A stretch of DNA of 64,000 bases from Streptomyces sp. NBC_01335 (GTDB lineage: Bacteria > Actinomycetota > Actinomycetes > Streptomycetales > Streptomycetaceae): NCBI RefSeq assembly GCF_035953295.1, contig NZ_CP108370.1:4369001-4433000 (forward strand), in the 5' to 3' direction. Positions 32,775 to 41,931 of the stretch are shown here, piece by piece. A model generated the notes under the pieces. That model saw only the letters and a list, made by a program, of their open reading frames with translations, had not been told where the DNA came from and ran no database searches. Position 1 is the first letter of the stretch. The number at the start of each line of letters is the position of its first letter. The position numbers were made by a program, and so were the translations under genes.

Positions 32775-34648
32775 TGGCGGAGGTGGAGGGGGGCGCCCGC
32801 GAGGAGCGGCGCACCCCGCCCCGCAAGCGGCTCGCGCACCGCATACCGCTGCCGGTGCGCCACCACTGGAAGCCGGTCGGCGCTCTCTGCGCGGGACTCG
32901 CCGTGCTCCTGGTCTTCTTCTCGGACGCCCGCGTCACCCCGTTCGTCACCAGCGCGTCCGCCGAGGACGCCGACACGATCACCGAGAACCTGCCCGGCAC
33001 GGTCGGCCTGTACGACACGACGGCCGCGCACACGTTCCGGATCGAGTACGACCAGACCGACTTCGACACGATGATGAAGCAGTACGAGAAGGACGGCACC
33101 AAGGACTACATCGAGGCCGACCTCACCATCGACGGCACCTACCTCAACGACGTCGGCATCCGCCTCAAGGGGAACTCGACGCTGCAGAGCCTGCGCGGCT
33201 CCGGCGGAGGTCCCGGGGGCGCGGCCGGAGGGTTCGGCGGCGCGGGCGGTCAGCAGGGTGAGGGCCGGCAGGCTCCTCAGCAGGGCCAGGGCCAGCAGGC
33301 TCCACAGCAGGGCCAGGCTCAAGGCGAGGGCCAGGCTGAAGGCCAGGGTCAGGCTCAAGACCAGGCCCAGGGAGGTCAGCAGGCCGCCGGTGGTGGGATG
33401 CGGGCGGGCGGTGGCGGGATGGCTCAGTACGACCTCTCCGCCGACAAGCCCGAGGAACTCCCGTGGCTCGTGAAGATCGACGAGTACGTGGAGGGGCGCG
33501 CGTACCAGGGCCACCGGGAGATCTCCCTGCGCCCGGGTGTGGACGACCAACTCCCGCTCAACGAAGCCCTGTCGCTCTCCCTCATGGCCAAGTCGGACCA
33601 GCCCGCCGAGGAGTTCGGCTTTGTGAATCTCACCGTCAACAACCGCCCCGCGGCGACCCGGTTGATGGTGGAGAACCCGAGCAAGGATTACGTCGAGCAG
33701 CGGGTCCTCGGTGACGGGGTCGCGTACAAGGCCCGTGCGGGCGGCAGCTTCGACTACGTCGGTGACGACCCGACCGACTACGAGAAGTCCTTCAACCAGC
33801 TCAACAAGAAGGGCAGCCAGGACCTCGCCCCGGTGATGCGGCTGCTGAAGTGGGTGGACCAGGCGTCGGACGAGGAGTTCGCCGCAGACCTCCACACGTA
33901 CGTGGACGTCGACTCGTTCGCCCAGTACGTGGCGACGCAGAACCTGATCCTGAACTTCGACGACATGGCGGGTCCGGGGAACAACTACGTGCTCTGGTAC
34001 GACCTGGGCACGAAGAAGTTCTCCGTACTGGGCTGGGACTTCAACCTGACCTTCAGCGGCGACGCGACCAGCGGCCCCGACGACAGCACCAGCATGGGCG
34101 GGTTCGGTGGCGGTGGCGGTGGCGGAGGCGGTGGCGCGATGCCCGGCGCCGCGGCCGGAGGTGCCCAGAACGCGGCCGGTGGCGACCAGGCCGCAGCCGG
34201 TGGTCGGAACGCGGCCGGTGGCCAGGGCGCGCCCGACGGGGCGCAGGCACCGGCCGACGGCGGCTTCCCCGGTGGCGCACAGGGCGGCCCCCCTGCCGCC
34301 CGGAACACCGCAGGCCAGAACACCGCGGGCCAGGGCGACGGCGGCCAGGCGGCCGGTGGCCCCGGCGGGCGGATGGGGGCCGGGGGCGGCATGGGCGGCA
34401 ACGCCCTGAAGGAGCGGTTCCTCGCGGCCGACGCCTTCGACGCCGTCTACCACGCGGCGTACAAGAAGCTGTACGAGCAGTACTACGGCTCCGGGTTCGG
34501 CACCGGCACCCTCGACACCCTCGTCGCCGCCGCGAAGAAGTCGGGCGCGGACGCCTCCGGAGTCGAGGAGACCGCGAAGTCCCTTCAAGCCACGCTCACT
34601 TCGCGGACCGAGAGCCTCGCGAAGGACAAGGTGATCACCGGCGGCTGA
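32774..34648 (+). CDS. CotH-family protein with Gln- and Gly-rich insertions
   Basis: 624 aa. One N-terminal transmembrane helix (VGALCAGLAVLLVFFSDARV) places the rest outside the membrane. The CotH core is split. The first part (FRIEYDQTDFDTMMKQYEKD and NDVGIRLKGNSTL) is followed by an insertion of about 85 residues rich in Gln and Gly (QGQGQQAPQQGQAQGEGQA). The core then resumes (HREISLRPGVDDQLPLNEAL, VLGDGVAYKARAGGSFDYVG) and reaches the metal-site region FSVLGWDFNLTFSG. A second Gly/Ala/Asn-rich stretch of about 110 residues precedes the C-terminal helical part. CotH proteins are atypical kinases of spore-coat or surface proteins. A hairpin terminator follows at 34666-34703. Confidence 0.82.
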   Translation: MAEVEGGAREERRTPPRKRLAHRIPLPVRHHWKPVGALCAGLAVLLVFFSDARVTPFVTSASAEDADTITENLPGTVGLYDTTAAHTFRIEYDQTDFDTMMKQYEKDGTKDYIEADLTIDGTYLNDVGIRLKGNSTLQSLRGSGGGPGGAAGGFGGAGGQQGEGRQAPQQGQGQQAPQQGQAQGEGQAEGQGQAQDQAQGGQQAAGGGMRAGGGGMAQYDLSADKPEELPWLVKIDEYVEGRAYQGHREISLRPGVDDQLPLNEALSLSLMAKSDQPAEEFGFVNLTVNNRPAATRLMVENPSKDYVEQRVLGDGVAYKARAGGSFDYVGDDPTDYEKSFNQLNKKGSQDLAPVMRLLKWVDQASDEEFAADLHTYVDVDSFAQYVATQNLILNFDDMAGPGNNYVLWYDLGTKKFSVLGWDFNLTFSGDATSGPDDSTSMGGFGGGGGGGGGGAMPGAAAGGAQNAAGGDQAAAGGRNAAGGQGAPDGAQAPADGGFPGGAQGGPPAARNTAGQNTAGQGDGGQAAGGPGGRMGAGGGMGGNALKERFLAADAFDAVYHAAYKKLYEQYYGSGFGTGTLDTLVAAAKKSGADASGVEETAKSLQATLTSRTESLAKDKVITGG

Positions 34649-34665
34649 ACCGGGCCCGCCCGATG

Positions 34666-34703
34666 CCGGAAGCCCGTATCCCCTCAGGGGTACGGGCTTC
34701 CGG
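34666..34703 (+). terminator. Terminator of the VTC-DUF4956-CotH operon
   Basis: CCGGAAGCCCGTA at 34666-34678 pairs perfectly with TACGGGCTTCCGG at 34691-34703, extended by CCCC/GGGG inside the loop. It starts 18 nt after the CotH stop. Confidence 0.85.
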
Positions 34704-34802
34704 TGTGCGGGTGCCCGTACACATCCAGCCGGGCCGGCCGGCCGACGCCGCCCTCCGGCACGCGGTGACTCCTGACACCGTGGCGCCGGCCTCCGCGCCC
34801 GG

Positions 34803-35465
34803 TCAGCCGCGCAAGTAGGCCAGCACGGCCAGCACCCGGCGGTTCGTCTCCTCGGAGAGGGTGAGGTCGAGCTTGGTCAGGATCGAGCCGAAGTGCTTGC
34901 TGACCGTGCCCTCGTTGACGGTGAGGGCGTCGGCGATGGACGCGTTGGACCTGCCCTCCGCCATCAGCGCGAGGACCTCCTGTTCGCGCGGGGTGAGCCG
35001 GGCGAGCGGGTCGCGGCGGTGGCGGATGAGCTGGCGGACCACCTCGGGGTCGACCACCGTGTCCCCGGCCGCGACCCGGGCCACCGCCGCCGCGAACTCC
35101 TCGACGTGGCCGATCCGTTCCTTGAGCAGGTAGCCGACGGCCGTACCGTCCGCCGAGTCCAGCAGCTCCTCCGCGTAGGAGCGCTGGACGTACTGACTGA
35201 GGACCAGCACCGGCAAGTCCGTTCGGAGAGTGCGTAGTTCGACGGCGGCGCGCAGTCCCTCGTCGGTGAAGCCGGGCGGCATCCGGACGTCGGTCACCAC
35301 GATGTCGGGGGCGTGCGCGGCCACGGCCGCGGCCAGCTCCCCGGCCGTCCCGACCGCCGCCACCACCTCGTGGCCGAACCGCGTGAGCACCCCGACCAGC
35401 CCCTCGCGCAGCAGCACGCTGTCCTCGGCCAGCACCACGCGCAAGCTCTCGCCCTCGGTGCGCAA
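34803..35465 (-). CDS. NarL-family response regulator
   Basis: 220 aa. A TTG start at 35465 is chosen because AGGAG is 8 nt upstream, within the end of the kinase gene. The receiver has the acidic pair AED and the phospho-acceptor Asp in DIVVTDVRMPPGF, with the Lys in YLLKERIG. The C-terminal LuxR helix-turn-helix reads LARLTPREQEVLALMAEGRS then VNEGTVSKHFGSILTKLDL. It follows the sensor kinase gene by 4 nt, so the two form an operon. The adjacent ABC exporter genes are divergent from this pair and are the likely target. Confidence 0.93.
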   Translation of the reverse strand: MRTEGESLRVVLAEDSVLLREGLVGVLTRFGHEVVAAVGTAGELAAAVAAHAPDIVVTDVRMPPGFTDEGLRAAVELRTLRTDLPVLVLSQYVQRSYAEELLDSADGTAVGYLLKERIGHVEEFAAAVARVAAGDTVVDPEVVRQLIRHRRDPLARLTPREQEVLALMAEGRSNASIADALTVNEGTVSKHFGSILTKLDLTLSEETNRRVLAVLAYLRG

Positions 35466-35469
35466 CGGC

Positions 35470-36756
35470 TCAGCTCCTGGTTCGTACGGGCGGACACGGC
35501 ACGCGCAGCCGGACCACCGTGGGCCCGCCGGGCGGACTGGAGAGTAGCAGCAGGCCGTCGACGACCGAGAGACGGTCGGCGACCCCCTGGAGGCCCGTAC
35601 CCGCGGCGAGATCCGCGCCGCCCGTGCCGTCGTCCCGTACCTCCACCGAGAGTTCCCCGTCCGCGCAGGCCCCGTTCACCACCACCCGCGAAGCGCCGCT
35701 GTGCCGGGCCGCGTTGGTGAGCGCCTCGCAGACCGCGAAGTACACCGCGGTCTCGACGGCCTCCGGGAGCCGGTCGGGTACGTCCAGCTCGACGTCCACC
35801 GGTACGGCCGAGCGGTCTGCCACGTCCTCCACCGCGGCGATCAGGCCCCGGTCGGTGAGGATCTGCGGGTGGATGCCCCGGATCAGCTCGCGGATCTCGG
35901 CCAGCACCTCGTCGGCCTGGGTACGCGCCTTCGCGAGCAGCCCGGCCACCGGTTCGGCGGGGCGTTCGAGACCGGCCAGGCCGAGGGTCATGGAGAGGGC
36001 GACCAGGCGCTGTTGGGCGCCGTCGTGGAGATCACGCTCGATCCGGCGGCGCTCCGCCTCGAAGGCGTGCACGAGGCGCATCCGTGACCGGTCCAACGCC
36101 TCCACCCGGTCGGCGAGTTCACTGTCCGGCGGGCAGAGGAAGCGCCGGGTCAGTGCGGCCCGGACCGCCGCGAGCGCACCCAGCGGGTAGGCGAGCACCG
36201 GGAGCAGGAGCACCCCGGCCAGCAGCATCGCCCAGGCGGCGGGGTAGGACTCCACGAGCCACAGCTTCAGCAGCCGCGCCTCGCCCGCGCCGCCCGCGGC
36301 CATCCGGGGGAGCACCGCGATCAGCCCCACCGGGATCAGGAGCACGCAGGCGATCGCCAGCGCCTCCACCGGCCACAGGAACAGCCCGAGGAAGAGGGCG
36401 TACGCCAACTCCCGCCAGGTGGAACGCTCCTGGAGCCTGCTCCGCAGCCAGGCGGAGAGCCCCGGGTCGGCCGGTGCGCGGTGCGCGGCAGGCAGCGGGG
36501 CGGGGTCCACCAGCCGCAGCCGCAACCGCTCCAGCGCGGCCAGCGGTATCCCGGAGAGGGCGAGCACGAGCAGCAGCGGCAACCCCACCAGCACCACGGA
36601 GAGCACACCGCCCGCGACGGCCAGCAGGGTCAGGGCCGCCAGCACGGCGGCGCCGAGCGGGACGCCGGTGAGCAGGTAGAGCGCGGCGCGCCAGAGCCAG
36701 GCGCCGAGCACGTAGCGACGCTGCCGCAGCGCGTGCGGAAGGGAGGCGGGGAGCAT
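35470..36756 (-). CDS. Sensor histidine kinase (HisKA_3 type)
   Basis: 428 aa. Four to five hydrophobic helices in the first 215 residues form the sensor region with little extracytoplasmic sequence. The HisKA_3 dimerisation box ERRRIERDLHDGAQQRLVAL carries the phospho-accepting His. The ATPase domain has EALTNAARHSGASRVVV (N-box) and GTGLQGVADRLSVVDG (G-box). It pairs with the response regulator that follows. Kinases of this layout next to an MacB-like ABC exporter often sense membrane-active compounds; that is inference here. Confidence 0.92.
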   Translation of the reverse strand: MLPASLPHALRQRRYVLGAWLWRAALYLLTGVPLGAAVLAALTLLAVAGGVLSVVLVGLPLLLVLALSGIPLAALERLRLRLVDPAPLPAAHRAPADPGLSAWLRSRLQERSTWRELAYALFLGLFLWPVEALAIACVLLIPVGLIAVLPRMAAGGAGEARLLKLWLVESYPAAWAMLLAGVLLLPVLAYPLGALAAVRAALTRRFLCPPDSELADRVEALDRSRMRLVHAFEAERRRIERDLHDGAQQRLVALSMTLGLAGLERPAEPVAGLLAKARTQADEVLAEIRELIRGIHPQILTDRGLIAAVEDVADRSAVPVDVELDVPDRLPEAVETAVYFAVCEALTNAARHSGASRVVVNGACADGELSVEVRDDGTGGADLAAGTGLQGVADRLSVVDGLLLLSSPPGGPTVVRLRVPCPPVRTRS

Positions 36757-36881
36757 GGGGGAACCGTAGGCGTCCCGGCCCGCACCCTGCCATCCGCGGG
36801 TCCCGTGGTGGAGACAGCTCCACCATCAGGACGGCAACCAGCTCCGATGTGCGGAGCGCGAGGCCCCGGTTGGCTGGGGTC

Positions 36882-37676
36882 ATGAGTCAACAGCCCGCGG
36901 TTCAGCTCCGATCCGTCACCCGTACGCACGGTCGCGGCGGCAGCCTCGTCACCGCCCTCGACCGGGTCGACCTGAGCGTCGAGCCCGGATCCTTCACCGC
37001 GATCATGGGCCCCTCCGGCTCCGGGAAGTCCACGCTGCTGCACTGTGCGGCCGGGCTGGACCGGCCGACCTCCGGGCAGGTGTTCCTCGGCGGCACCGAG
37101 CTGACCGCCCTCGGCGAGCGGCGCCTCACTCTGCTGCGGCGGCGCCGGATCGGGTTCGTGTTCCAGTCCTTCAACCTCCTGCCCGCGCTCACCGCCGCAC
37201 AGAACGTGGCCCTCCCGCTGCGGCTGGCCGGGGGCGGACCCCGCCGGGCCGAGGTGCTCGACGCCCTGGACCGGGTGGGGCTCGGGGGCCGCGCCGGACA
37301 CCGGGCCGGCGAACTCTCCGGGGGCCAGCAGCAGCGCGTGGCGCTCGCCCGCGCCCTGATCGCCCGCCCCGACGTCCTCTTCGGCGACGAACCCACCGGA
37401 GCCCTCGACTCCACGACGGGCCGGGAGGTCCTGGCGTTGCTGCGCGCCCTGGTGGACGGCGGCCGGACGGTGGTCATGGTCACGCACGATCCGGTCGCCG
37501 GGGCCTCGGCGGACCGGGTGGTGCTCCTGGCGGACGGCCGGGTGTGCGACGACCTGCGCGCCCCCGACGCGGAGCGGATCGCCGCACGGATGACCCGGCT
37601 CACCGGAGGCGCGGCGGCGGACACGTCACGGCGAGCGCCGGAGGACACCGCGGAGACGGCGGTGACGGCATGCTGA
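36882..37676 (+). CDS. ABC transporter ATP-binding protein (MacB/LolD type)
   Basis: 264 aa from the ATG at 36882. Walker A IMGPSGSGKSTLLHCAAGLD, Q-loop GFVFQSFNLLPALTAAQNVA, signature GELSGGQQQRVALARAL, Walker B DVLFGDEPTGALDSTTGRE and the H-loop MVTHDP are all intact. The type drives FtsX-like permeases that export peptides or lipoproteins or detoxify antimicrobial peptides. Its 3' end overlaps the permease start by 7 nt (ATG at 37670, stop ending at 37676). The start has only a weak Shine-Dalgarno sequence (GGGGT). Confidence 0.94.
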   Translation: MSQQPAVQLRSVTRTHGRGGSLVTALDRVDLSVEPGSFTAIMGPSGSGKSTLLHCAAGLDRPTSGQVFLGGTELTALGERRLTLLRRRRIGFVFQSFNLLPALTAAQNVALPLRLAGGGPRRAEVLDALDRVGLGGRAGHRAGELSGGQQQRVALARALIARPDVLFGDEPTGALDSTTGREVLALLRALVDGGRTVVMVTHDPVAGASADRVVLLADGRVCDDLRAPDAERIAARMTRLTGGAAADTSRRAPEDTAETAVTAC

Positions 37677-40408
37677 CGCGCGTCCTGGCCGGGCTGCGGA
37701 CCCGCTGGGTCACCTTCGCCGGCTCCTTCGTCGCCCTCGCCCTCGGCACGGGCCTCGTGGCGGCCACCGGCCTCGCCCTGGCCGCCACGCTCGACGCTCC
37801 GGAACGCGGCCCCGAGCGGTTCGCGGCGGCGCCGGTGGTGGTCAAGGGTGCCGACACGCTCCGGGTCGCCACGCCCAACGGCGTACGCACCCGGCCGCTC
37901 GCCCGGCCCCGGCCCGTACCGCCCGCCCTCGTGGCCCGGCTGGCAGCGCTCGGGCCGACCGTCGAGGACCGCACGTTCCCCGTGGCCTTCCCGTCCGGGG
38001 GCGGCCCGTACGCGGAAACCGAGGTCGTCGGGCACCCGTGGTCGATCTCCGCCGCTACCCCCTACCGGCTGACCTCGGGGCGCGCCCCCTCGGCGGCGGA
38101 CGAGATCGTCGCGGCGACCGGCCCGGACTCCTCCGTACGCCCGGGGGACCGGCTGCTGGTGCTGTTTCCGGGCGCCACGGGACCAGACGCCACGGGACCC
38201 GGCCTCACGGCCCGAGGAGCCACGGGACCAGACGCCACGGGGCCCGGCCTCACGGCCCGAGGAGCCACGGGACCAGACGCCACGGGGCCCGGCCTCACGG
38301 CCCGAGGAGCCACCGCCCCCGACGCGACGGTTCCCGACGCCACCGCCCCCGGGAGCGCCGGCCGGAGCGTGACGGTGGTCGGCACCGTCGCGGCGTCCGG
38401 GTTCGAGACGGCGCTGTTCTTCACCGACGCGGAGGCAGCACGGATCTCGCCGCCGGTCGACGCCGTGGTCGTCCACGCCGACCCCGGAGCCGTCACCGCC
38501 GAGGTGGACGCGGCTGCACGGGCCGACGGGAGACAGTGGCAACAGGGCTCGGGGGACGGGCAGTCGGCCGATGAGCCCCGGCCGTCGGTGCTCACCGGCG
38601 ACGCGCGCCGCCGTGCCGACCCGGACCCCGACCGCGACAAGGAGGCCCTCGCCTCCGTCAACGCCCTGCTCGGCACCGCCGCGGGCATCACCGCCTTCGT
38701 CTCGGCCGCCGTGGTCGCGTCCACCTTCTCCTTCGCGGTGGCCCAGCGGCGGCGGGAGTTCGGACTGCTCCGCACGGCGGGCGCCACCCCCGGGCAGATC
38801 CGCCGGACCGTGTACGCCGAGGCGGCCCTGGTCGGTGTACTGGCCTCCGCCGCCGGATGCGGGTGGGGCAGGGCGGCGGCGCCCCGTCTCGCGGCCTGGA
38901 TGGTGGACCGGGGGATCGCCCCCGCCTGGTTCGCGACCGGCGACCGGACCTGGCCGCTGCACCTCGCCTTCTGGACCGGACTGGCCGTGGCGGTGGCCGG
39001 CTCGGCCGTCTCCGCCCACCGCGCCGGACGCACCGGGCCGACCCAGGCGCTGCGCGAGGCGGCCGTCGACGACGGAACCATGCCGCTCCTCCGGTGGGTG
39101 CTGGCAACGCTCGTCGTGGGCACCGGAATCGGGCTGCTGGTGACGGCACTGGTCTTTGACCCGGGGCAGCTCCTCAAGCGCAAGACCTTTCTCACGCAGC
39201 CCATGGTGCTCATCGCCGGATGCGCCCTCCTCGCCCCCGCCCTGGTACCGCCTGCCGTCCGCCTGCTGACCCTGCTGCCCGCCGAACTGCCGGGAGCCTG
39301 CGGTCTGCTGGCCCGGGAGAACGCCTCGTCCGCCGTCCGCAGGACCGCCGCCGTCGCCGCGCCCGTCCTCATCACGGTGGCCCTGGCCGCCGTCCTCATG
39401 GGAACGACCGGGACCCTCGCGGAGGCCAAGGAGTCCGAGGCGCTGACCCGTACCTCCGCCGAGTTCGTCGTCACCGCGGAGGACGAACAGCGGCCCCTGC
39501 CGAAGGAGTTCGTGGACCGCGCGACCGGGATTCCCGGTGCGCGGGTCAGCGCCTCCCGCTCCACCGGGGTCACCGTCCTCGAAGAGGGCGTCGCCCTCGT
39601 CTCCTACGAGGCGGCGGCGGTGGACCCCGACGCCTTCGCGGCCGTGTCGGCCCTGCCGGTCGCCGCGGGCTTCCTCGCCGCCCTGGACGACGACGGCATC
39701 GTGGTCACCCAGGAGTGGCTGACCACGAAGGTCGGCGAGCGGGTCACCGTCCGGCTGGGCGACGGCCGGGAGGCGTCCCTGCGCATCGCGGCCGTGCTGC
39801 GTACCGGAACCGGGGACCACGGCGTCCTGCTCAGCGCCCGCAACGCCGCCGGGGCGCCGGTGGACCGGCTCGACATCACGGTGGCGCCGGGCGCCGACCG
39901 GACGGCGGTCGTCGCGGCGCTCCGCGCGGCCGGCCGGGCCACCGGGACCGAGGTGACGACGGCGCGCGCGTGGGCCACCGCCCACCACCCCCGCACCCGG
40001 GAGACCACCCGGCTGGGGCTGTTGATGGTGCTCGCCATCGCCCTGCTCTGCACGGGGATCGCGCTGGTCAACACCCTGGTGATGGCGACCTCGGACCGGT
40101 CCCGCGACTTCGCCGTACTCCGGCTGGCCGGGGCGACCACCGGCCAGGTGCTGCGGATCGTGGCCGTCGAGGCGCTGGTGGTGGTCGGGGTGGGGGCGGT
40201 ACTCGGCGCGCTCGTCGCCGCGATCGACCTGGGCACCGGGTGGGGTGCGCTGGCCCTGCTCGGCGTGCGCACGGGCGTCGTGGTGCCGTGGGCGGTGCTC
40301 GGCGCGGTGCTCGGCAGCGCCTCGCTGATCGCGGTGGTCGCCGCCGTACTCCCGGCGGCGTGGGCGCTCCGGGGCCGGCCGGTGGAGGCGGTCGGCGGGC
40401 GCGAGTAG
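37670..40408 (+). CDS. FtsX-like ABC transporter permease
   Basis: 912 aa. An N-terminal helix (FAGSFVALALGTGLVAATGL) is followed by a large outside domain, then two FtsX modules with helices around residues 330-480 (AAGITAFVSAAVVASTFSFA) and 780-905 (TRLGLLMVLAIALLCTGIAL, AVLRLAGATTGQVLRIVAVE). REFGLLRTAGATPGQIRRTV and RDFAVLRLAGATTGQVLRIV are the two coupling helices, so the protein is an internal duplication of the 4-helix FtsX unit. A three-copy 45-bp repeat encodes ATGPDATGPGLTARG units in the first outside domain. It is coupled to the ATPase and divergent from the two-component genes. Confidence 0.92.
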   Translation: MLTRVLAGLRTRWVTFAGSFVALALGTGLVAATGLALAATLDAPERGPERFAAAPVVVKGADTLRVATPNGVRTRPLARPRPVPPALVARLAALGPTVEDRTFPVAFPSGGGPYAETEVVGHPWSISAATPYRLTSGRAPSAADEIVAATGPDSSVRPGDRLLVLFPGATGPDATGPGLTARGATGPDATGPGLTARGATGPDATGPGLTARGATAPDATVPDATAPGSAGRSVTVVGTVAASGFETALFFTDAEAARISPPVDAVVVHADPGAVTAEVDAAARADGRQWQQGSGDGQSADEPRPSVLTGDARRRADPDPDRDKEALASVNALLGTAAGITAFVSAAVVASTFSFAVAQRRREFGLLRTAGATPGQIRRTVYAEAALVGVLASAAGCGWGRAAAPRLAAWMVDRGIAPAWFATGDRTWPLHLAFWTGLAVAVAGSAVSAHRAGRTGPTQALREAAVDDGTMPLLRWVLATLVVGTGIGLLVTALVFDPGQLLKRKTFLTQPMVLIAGCALLAPALVPPAVRLLTLLPAELPGACGLLARENASSAVRRTAAVAAPVLITVALAAVLMGTTGTLAEAKESEALTRTSAEFVVTAEDEQRPLPKEFVDRATGIPGARVSASRSTGVTVLEEGVALVSYEAAAVDPDAFAAVSALPVAAGFLAALDDDGIVVTQEWLTTKVGERVTVRLGDGREASLRIAAVLRTGTGDHGVLLSARNAAGAPVDRLDITVAPGADRTAVVAALRAAGRATGTEVTTARAWATAHHPRTRETTRLGLLMVLAIALLCTGIALVNTLVMATSDRSRDFAVLRLAGATTGQVLRIVAVEALVVVGVGAVLGALVAAIDLGTGWGALALLGVRTGVVVPWAVLGAVLGSASLIAVVAAVLPAAWALRGRPVEAVGGRE
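38174..38308 (+). repeat. Three 45-bp in-frame tandem repeats in the permease gene
   Basis: Units at 38174-38218, 38219-38263 and 38264-38308 encode ATGPDATGPGLTARG three times. Unit 1 has GGGACC where units 2 and 3 have GGGGCC, a silent change. Further degenerate ATAPDATVPDATAPG follows. The tract is in the extracytoplasmic domain. Confidence 0.95.
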
Positions 40409-40469
40409 CGGCAGCGGACCACCTCGGGGGCGATCACCCTGCCCGCGTCCCCAACCTCCCGCCTCTCCG

Positions 40470-41150
40470 TCAGCCCCCGTGCGCGGCCACCAGCGCCGCA
40501 GCCTCGCCCAGGACGGCCTGCTCGGCGGCGGAGAGGTACGGGTCCGACGCGCGGCGGGCGACGGCCCCGGCGAGGTCCTCGTCGGTGACCGGGCCGTCGC
40601 CGGCCATGGCGTCGAGCAGCGCGGTGAGCAGGAGGCCCACCCCCTCCGCCGCCGGGAAGCCGGGGGTGAGGGAGACCTGCGCCAGGATCAGGGCCGACAT
40701 GGCGCGGTCCGTCCCGGGCGAACCCTCGGTGGTGTTGCTCCAGTCGATCACCACCGGCCCGCGCCCGGTCAGCATCACGTTCTCCGGGTGCAGGTCGAGA
40801 TGGAGGATGCGGACCTCCGGGTCGGGGGAGAGGCGCGGCGGCAGCGTGTGCAGCTCCCGCAGCAGCCCGGCGATCATCTCGCCGCCCTGCCGGGCGTCCA
40901 GGGAGCCGGCCGTGAGCGCCTCGGCCATGGTGGGGCCGGTCAGCCGCTGCATCACGAGATCGCCGGGGCCCGCCCCCTCGGCCGGCGGCCCGATGCGCGG
41001 TACCGGGAAGCCGAACGCGGAGAGGTAGGACATCACCGCCAGCTCGGGGGTGGTGTCGGCGTCGTCGCGGTAGCGGCGCAGGACCCAGGAGTCGTCGAGT
41101 GCGTACACGTCGGCGCTGCGTCCCGACCCCAGTAGCTGACCAGTGTCCAT
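40470..41150 (-). CDS. Small aminoglycoside phosphotransferase-like kinase
   Basis: 226 aa from the ATG at 41150. Kinase-like motifs are the glycine-rich LLGSGRSADVYALDDSWVLR with RRYRDD, the catalytic HLDLHPENVMLTGRGPVVID (Brenner motif HxDxxxxN) and the metal-binding WSN directly after. In place of the metal-binding Asp of DFE there is DWSN, as in several APH/ChoK relatives. The length is at the short end of the family. The substrate is unknown; phosphorylation of a small metabolite or antibiotic is possible. It is divergent from the sigma-factor gene. Confidence 0.82.
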   Translation of the reverse strand: MDTGQLLGSGRSADVYALDDSWVLRRYRDDADTTPELAVMSYLSAFGFPVPRIGPPAEGAGPGDLVMQRLTGPTMAEALTAGSLDARQGGEMIAGLLRELHTLPPRLSPDPEVRILHLDLHPENVMLTGRGPVVIDWSNTTEGSPGTDRAMSALILAQVSLTPGFPAAEGVGLLLTALLDAMAGDGPVTDEDLAGAVARRASDPYLSAAEQAVLGEAAALVAAHGG

Positions 41151-41340
41151 GGCGCCGAACCTACCCGCGCGCACGGGGGTTGGGGAGCGGTGGGGGGAAC
41201 CGGGATCCGCCCGCCCGGTCCGGGGGCGGACAACCGCCGGAGAATTGGTCGGTGTTCGCGTGAAACATTCTCCCGGGCCCATCGCGTCGAAGGAGTGCGG
41301 GGGCGCACGGCTTGACCGGCCGTGGGAGACGGGGGAACGC

Positions 41341-41853
41341 ATGAGGAAGTCGCGGGTCGAGGACTTCAGGGAGTTCGCGGCGAGCTGCGCGGGCCAACTG
41401 TACCGATCGGCCGCGCTGTTGACCGGCGGCGATGTGCACCTGGCAGAGGATCTCGTTCAGGAGACCCTCGGCCGGATGTACATGCTGTGGGGCCGTGTCC
41501 ACCGGATCGACAATCCGGCGGCGTACGCCCAGACGGTGCTCGTCCGCGCCTTCCTCACGCACCGCAGACGCCGCTCCGCCGGTGAACGCCCGCTCGCGGA
41601 GCTGCCGGACACCGCCCCCACCCCCGCCGGGGCGGACCCCGCGCTCCGCATGACGCTGATCGACGCCCTCGACCGGCTCGCCCCGAAGGACCGGGCGGTG
41701 GTGGTGCTGAGGTACTGGGAGGACCGCAGCGTCGAGCAGACCGCCGAGGCTCTCCGGACCAGCCCGGCAGCCGTAAGGACCCGGTGCGTACGGGCGTTGG
41801 CCCGGCTGCGCACCATGCTCGGCGGCAGCCTCGCCGAGTTCGCGACGCACTGA
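41341..41853 (+). CDS. SigE-family RNA polymerase sigma factor (ECF type)
   Basis: 170 aa from the ATG at 41341 with GGGGGAA upstream. Region 2 is FREFAASCAGQLYRSAALLT then HLAEDLVQETLGRMYMLWGR. Region 4 is LIDALDRLAPKDRAVVVLRY then EDRSVEQTAEALRTSPAAVR. It is of the short actinobacterial SigE-like group (sigma-70 SigE family). The next gene 78 bp downstream encodes a membrane-anchored protein typical of the partner position for this family. Confidence 0.93.
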   Translation: MRKSRVEDFREFAASCAGQLYRSAALLTGGDVHLAEDLVQETLGRMYMLWGRVHRIDNPAAYAQTVLVRAFLTHRRRRSAGERPLAELPDTAPTPAGADPALRMTLIDALDRLAPKDRAVVVLRYWEDRSVEQTAEALRTSPAAVRTRCVRALARLRTMLGGSLAEFATH

Positions 41854-41931
41854 ACCGGCCGGCCCCTCCGTCCCGCCGGAAGCCCGACCCGACCTACGCT
41901 GACTCCACCGAACGAGAACGGTGACTTCGCC

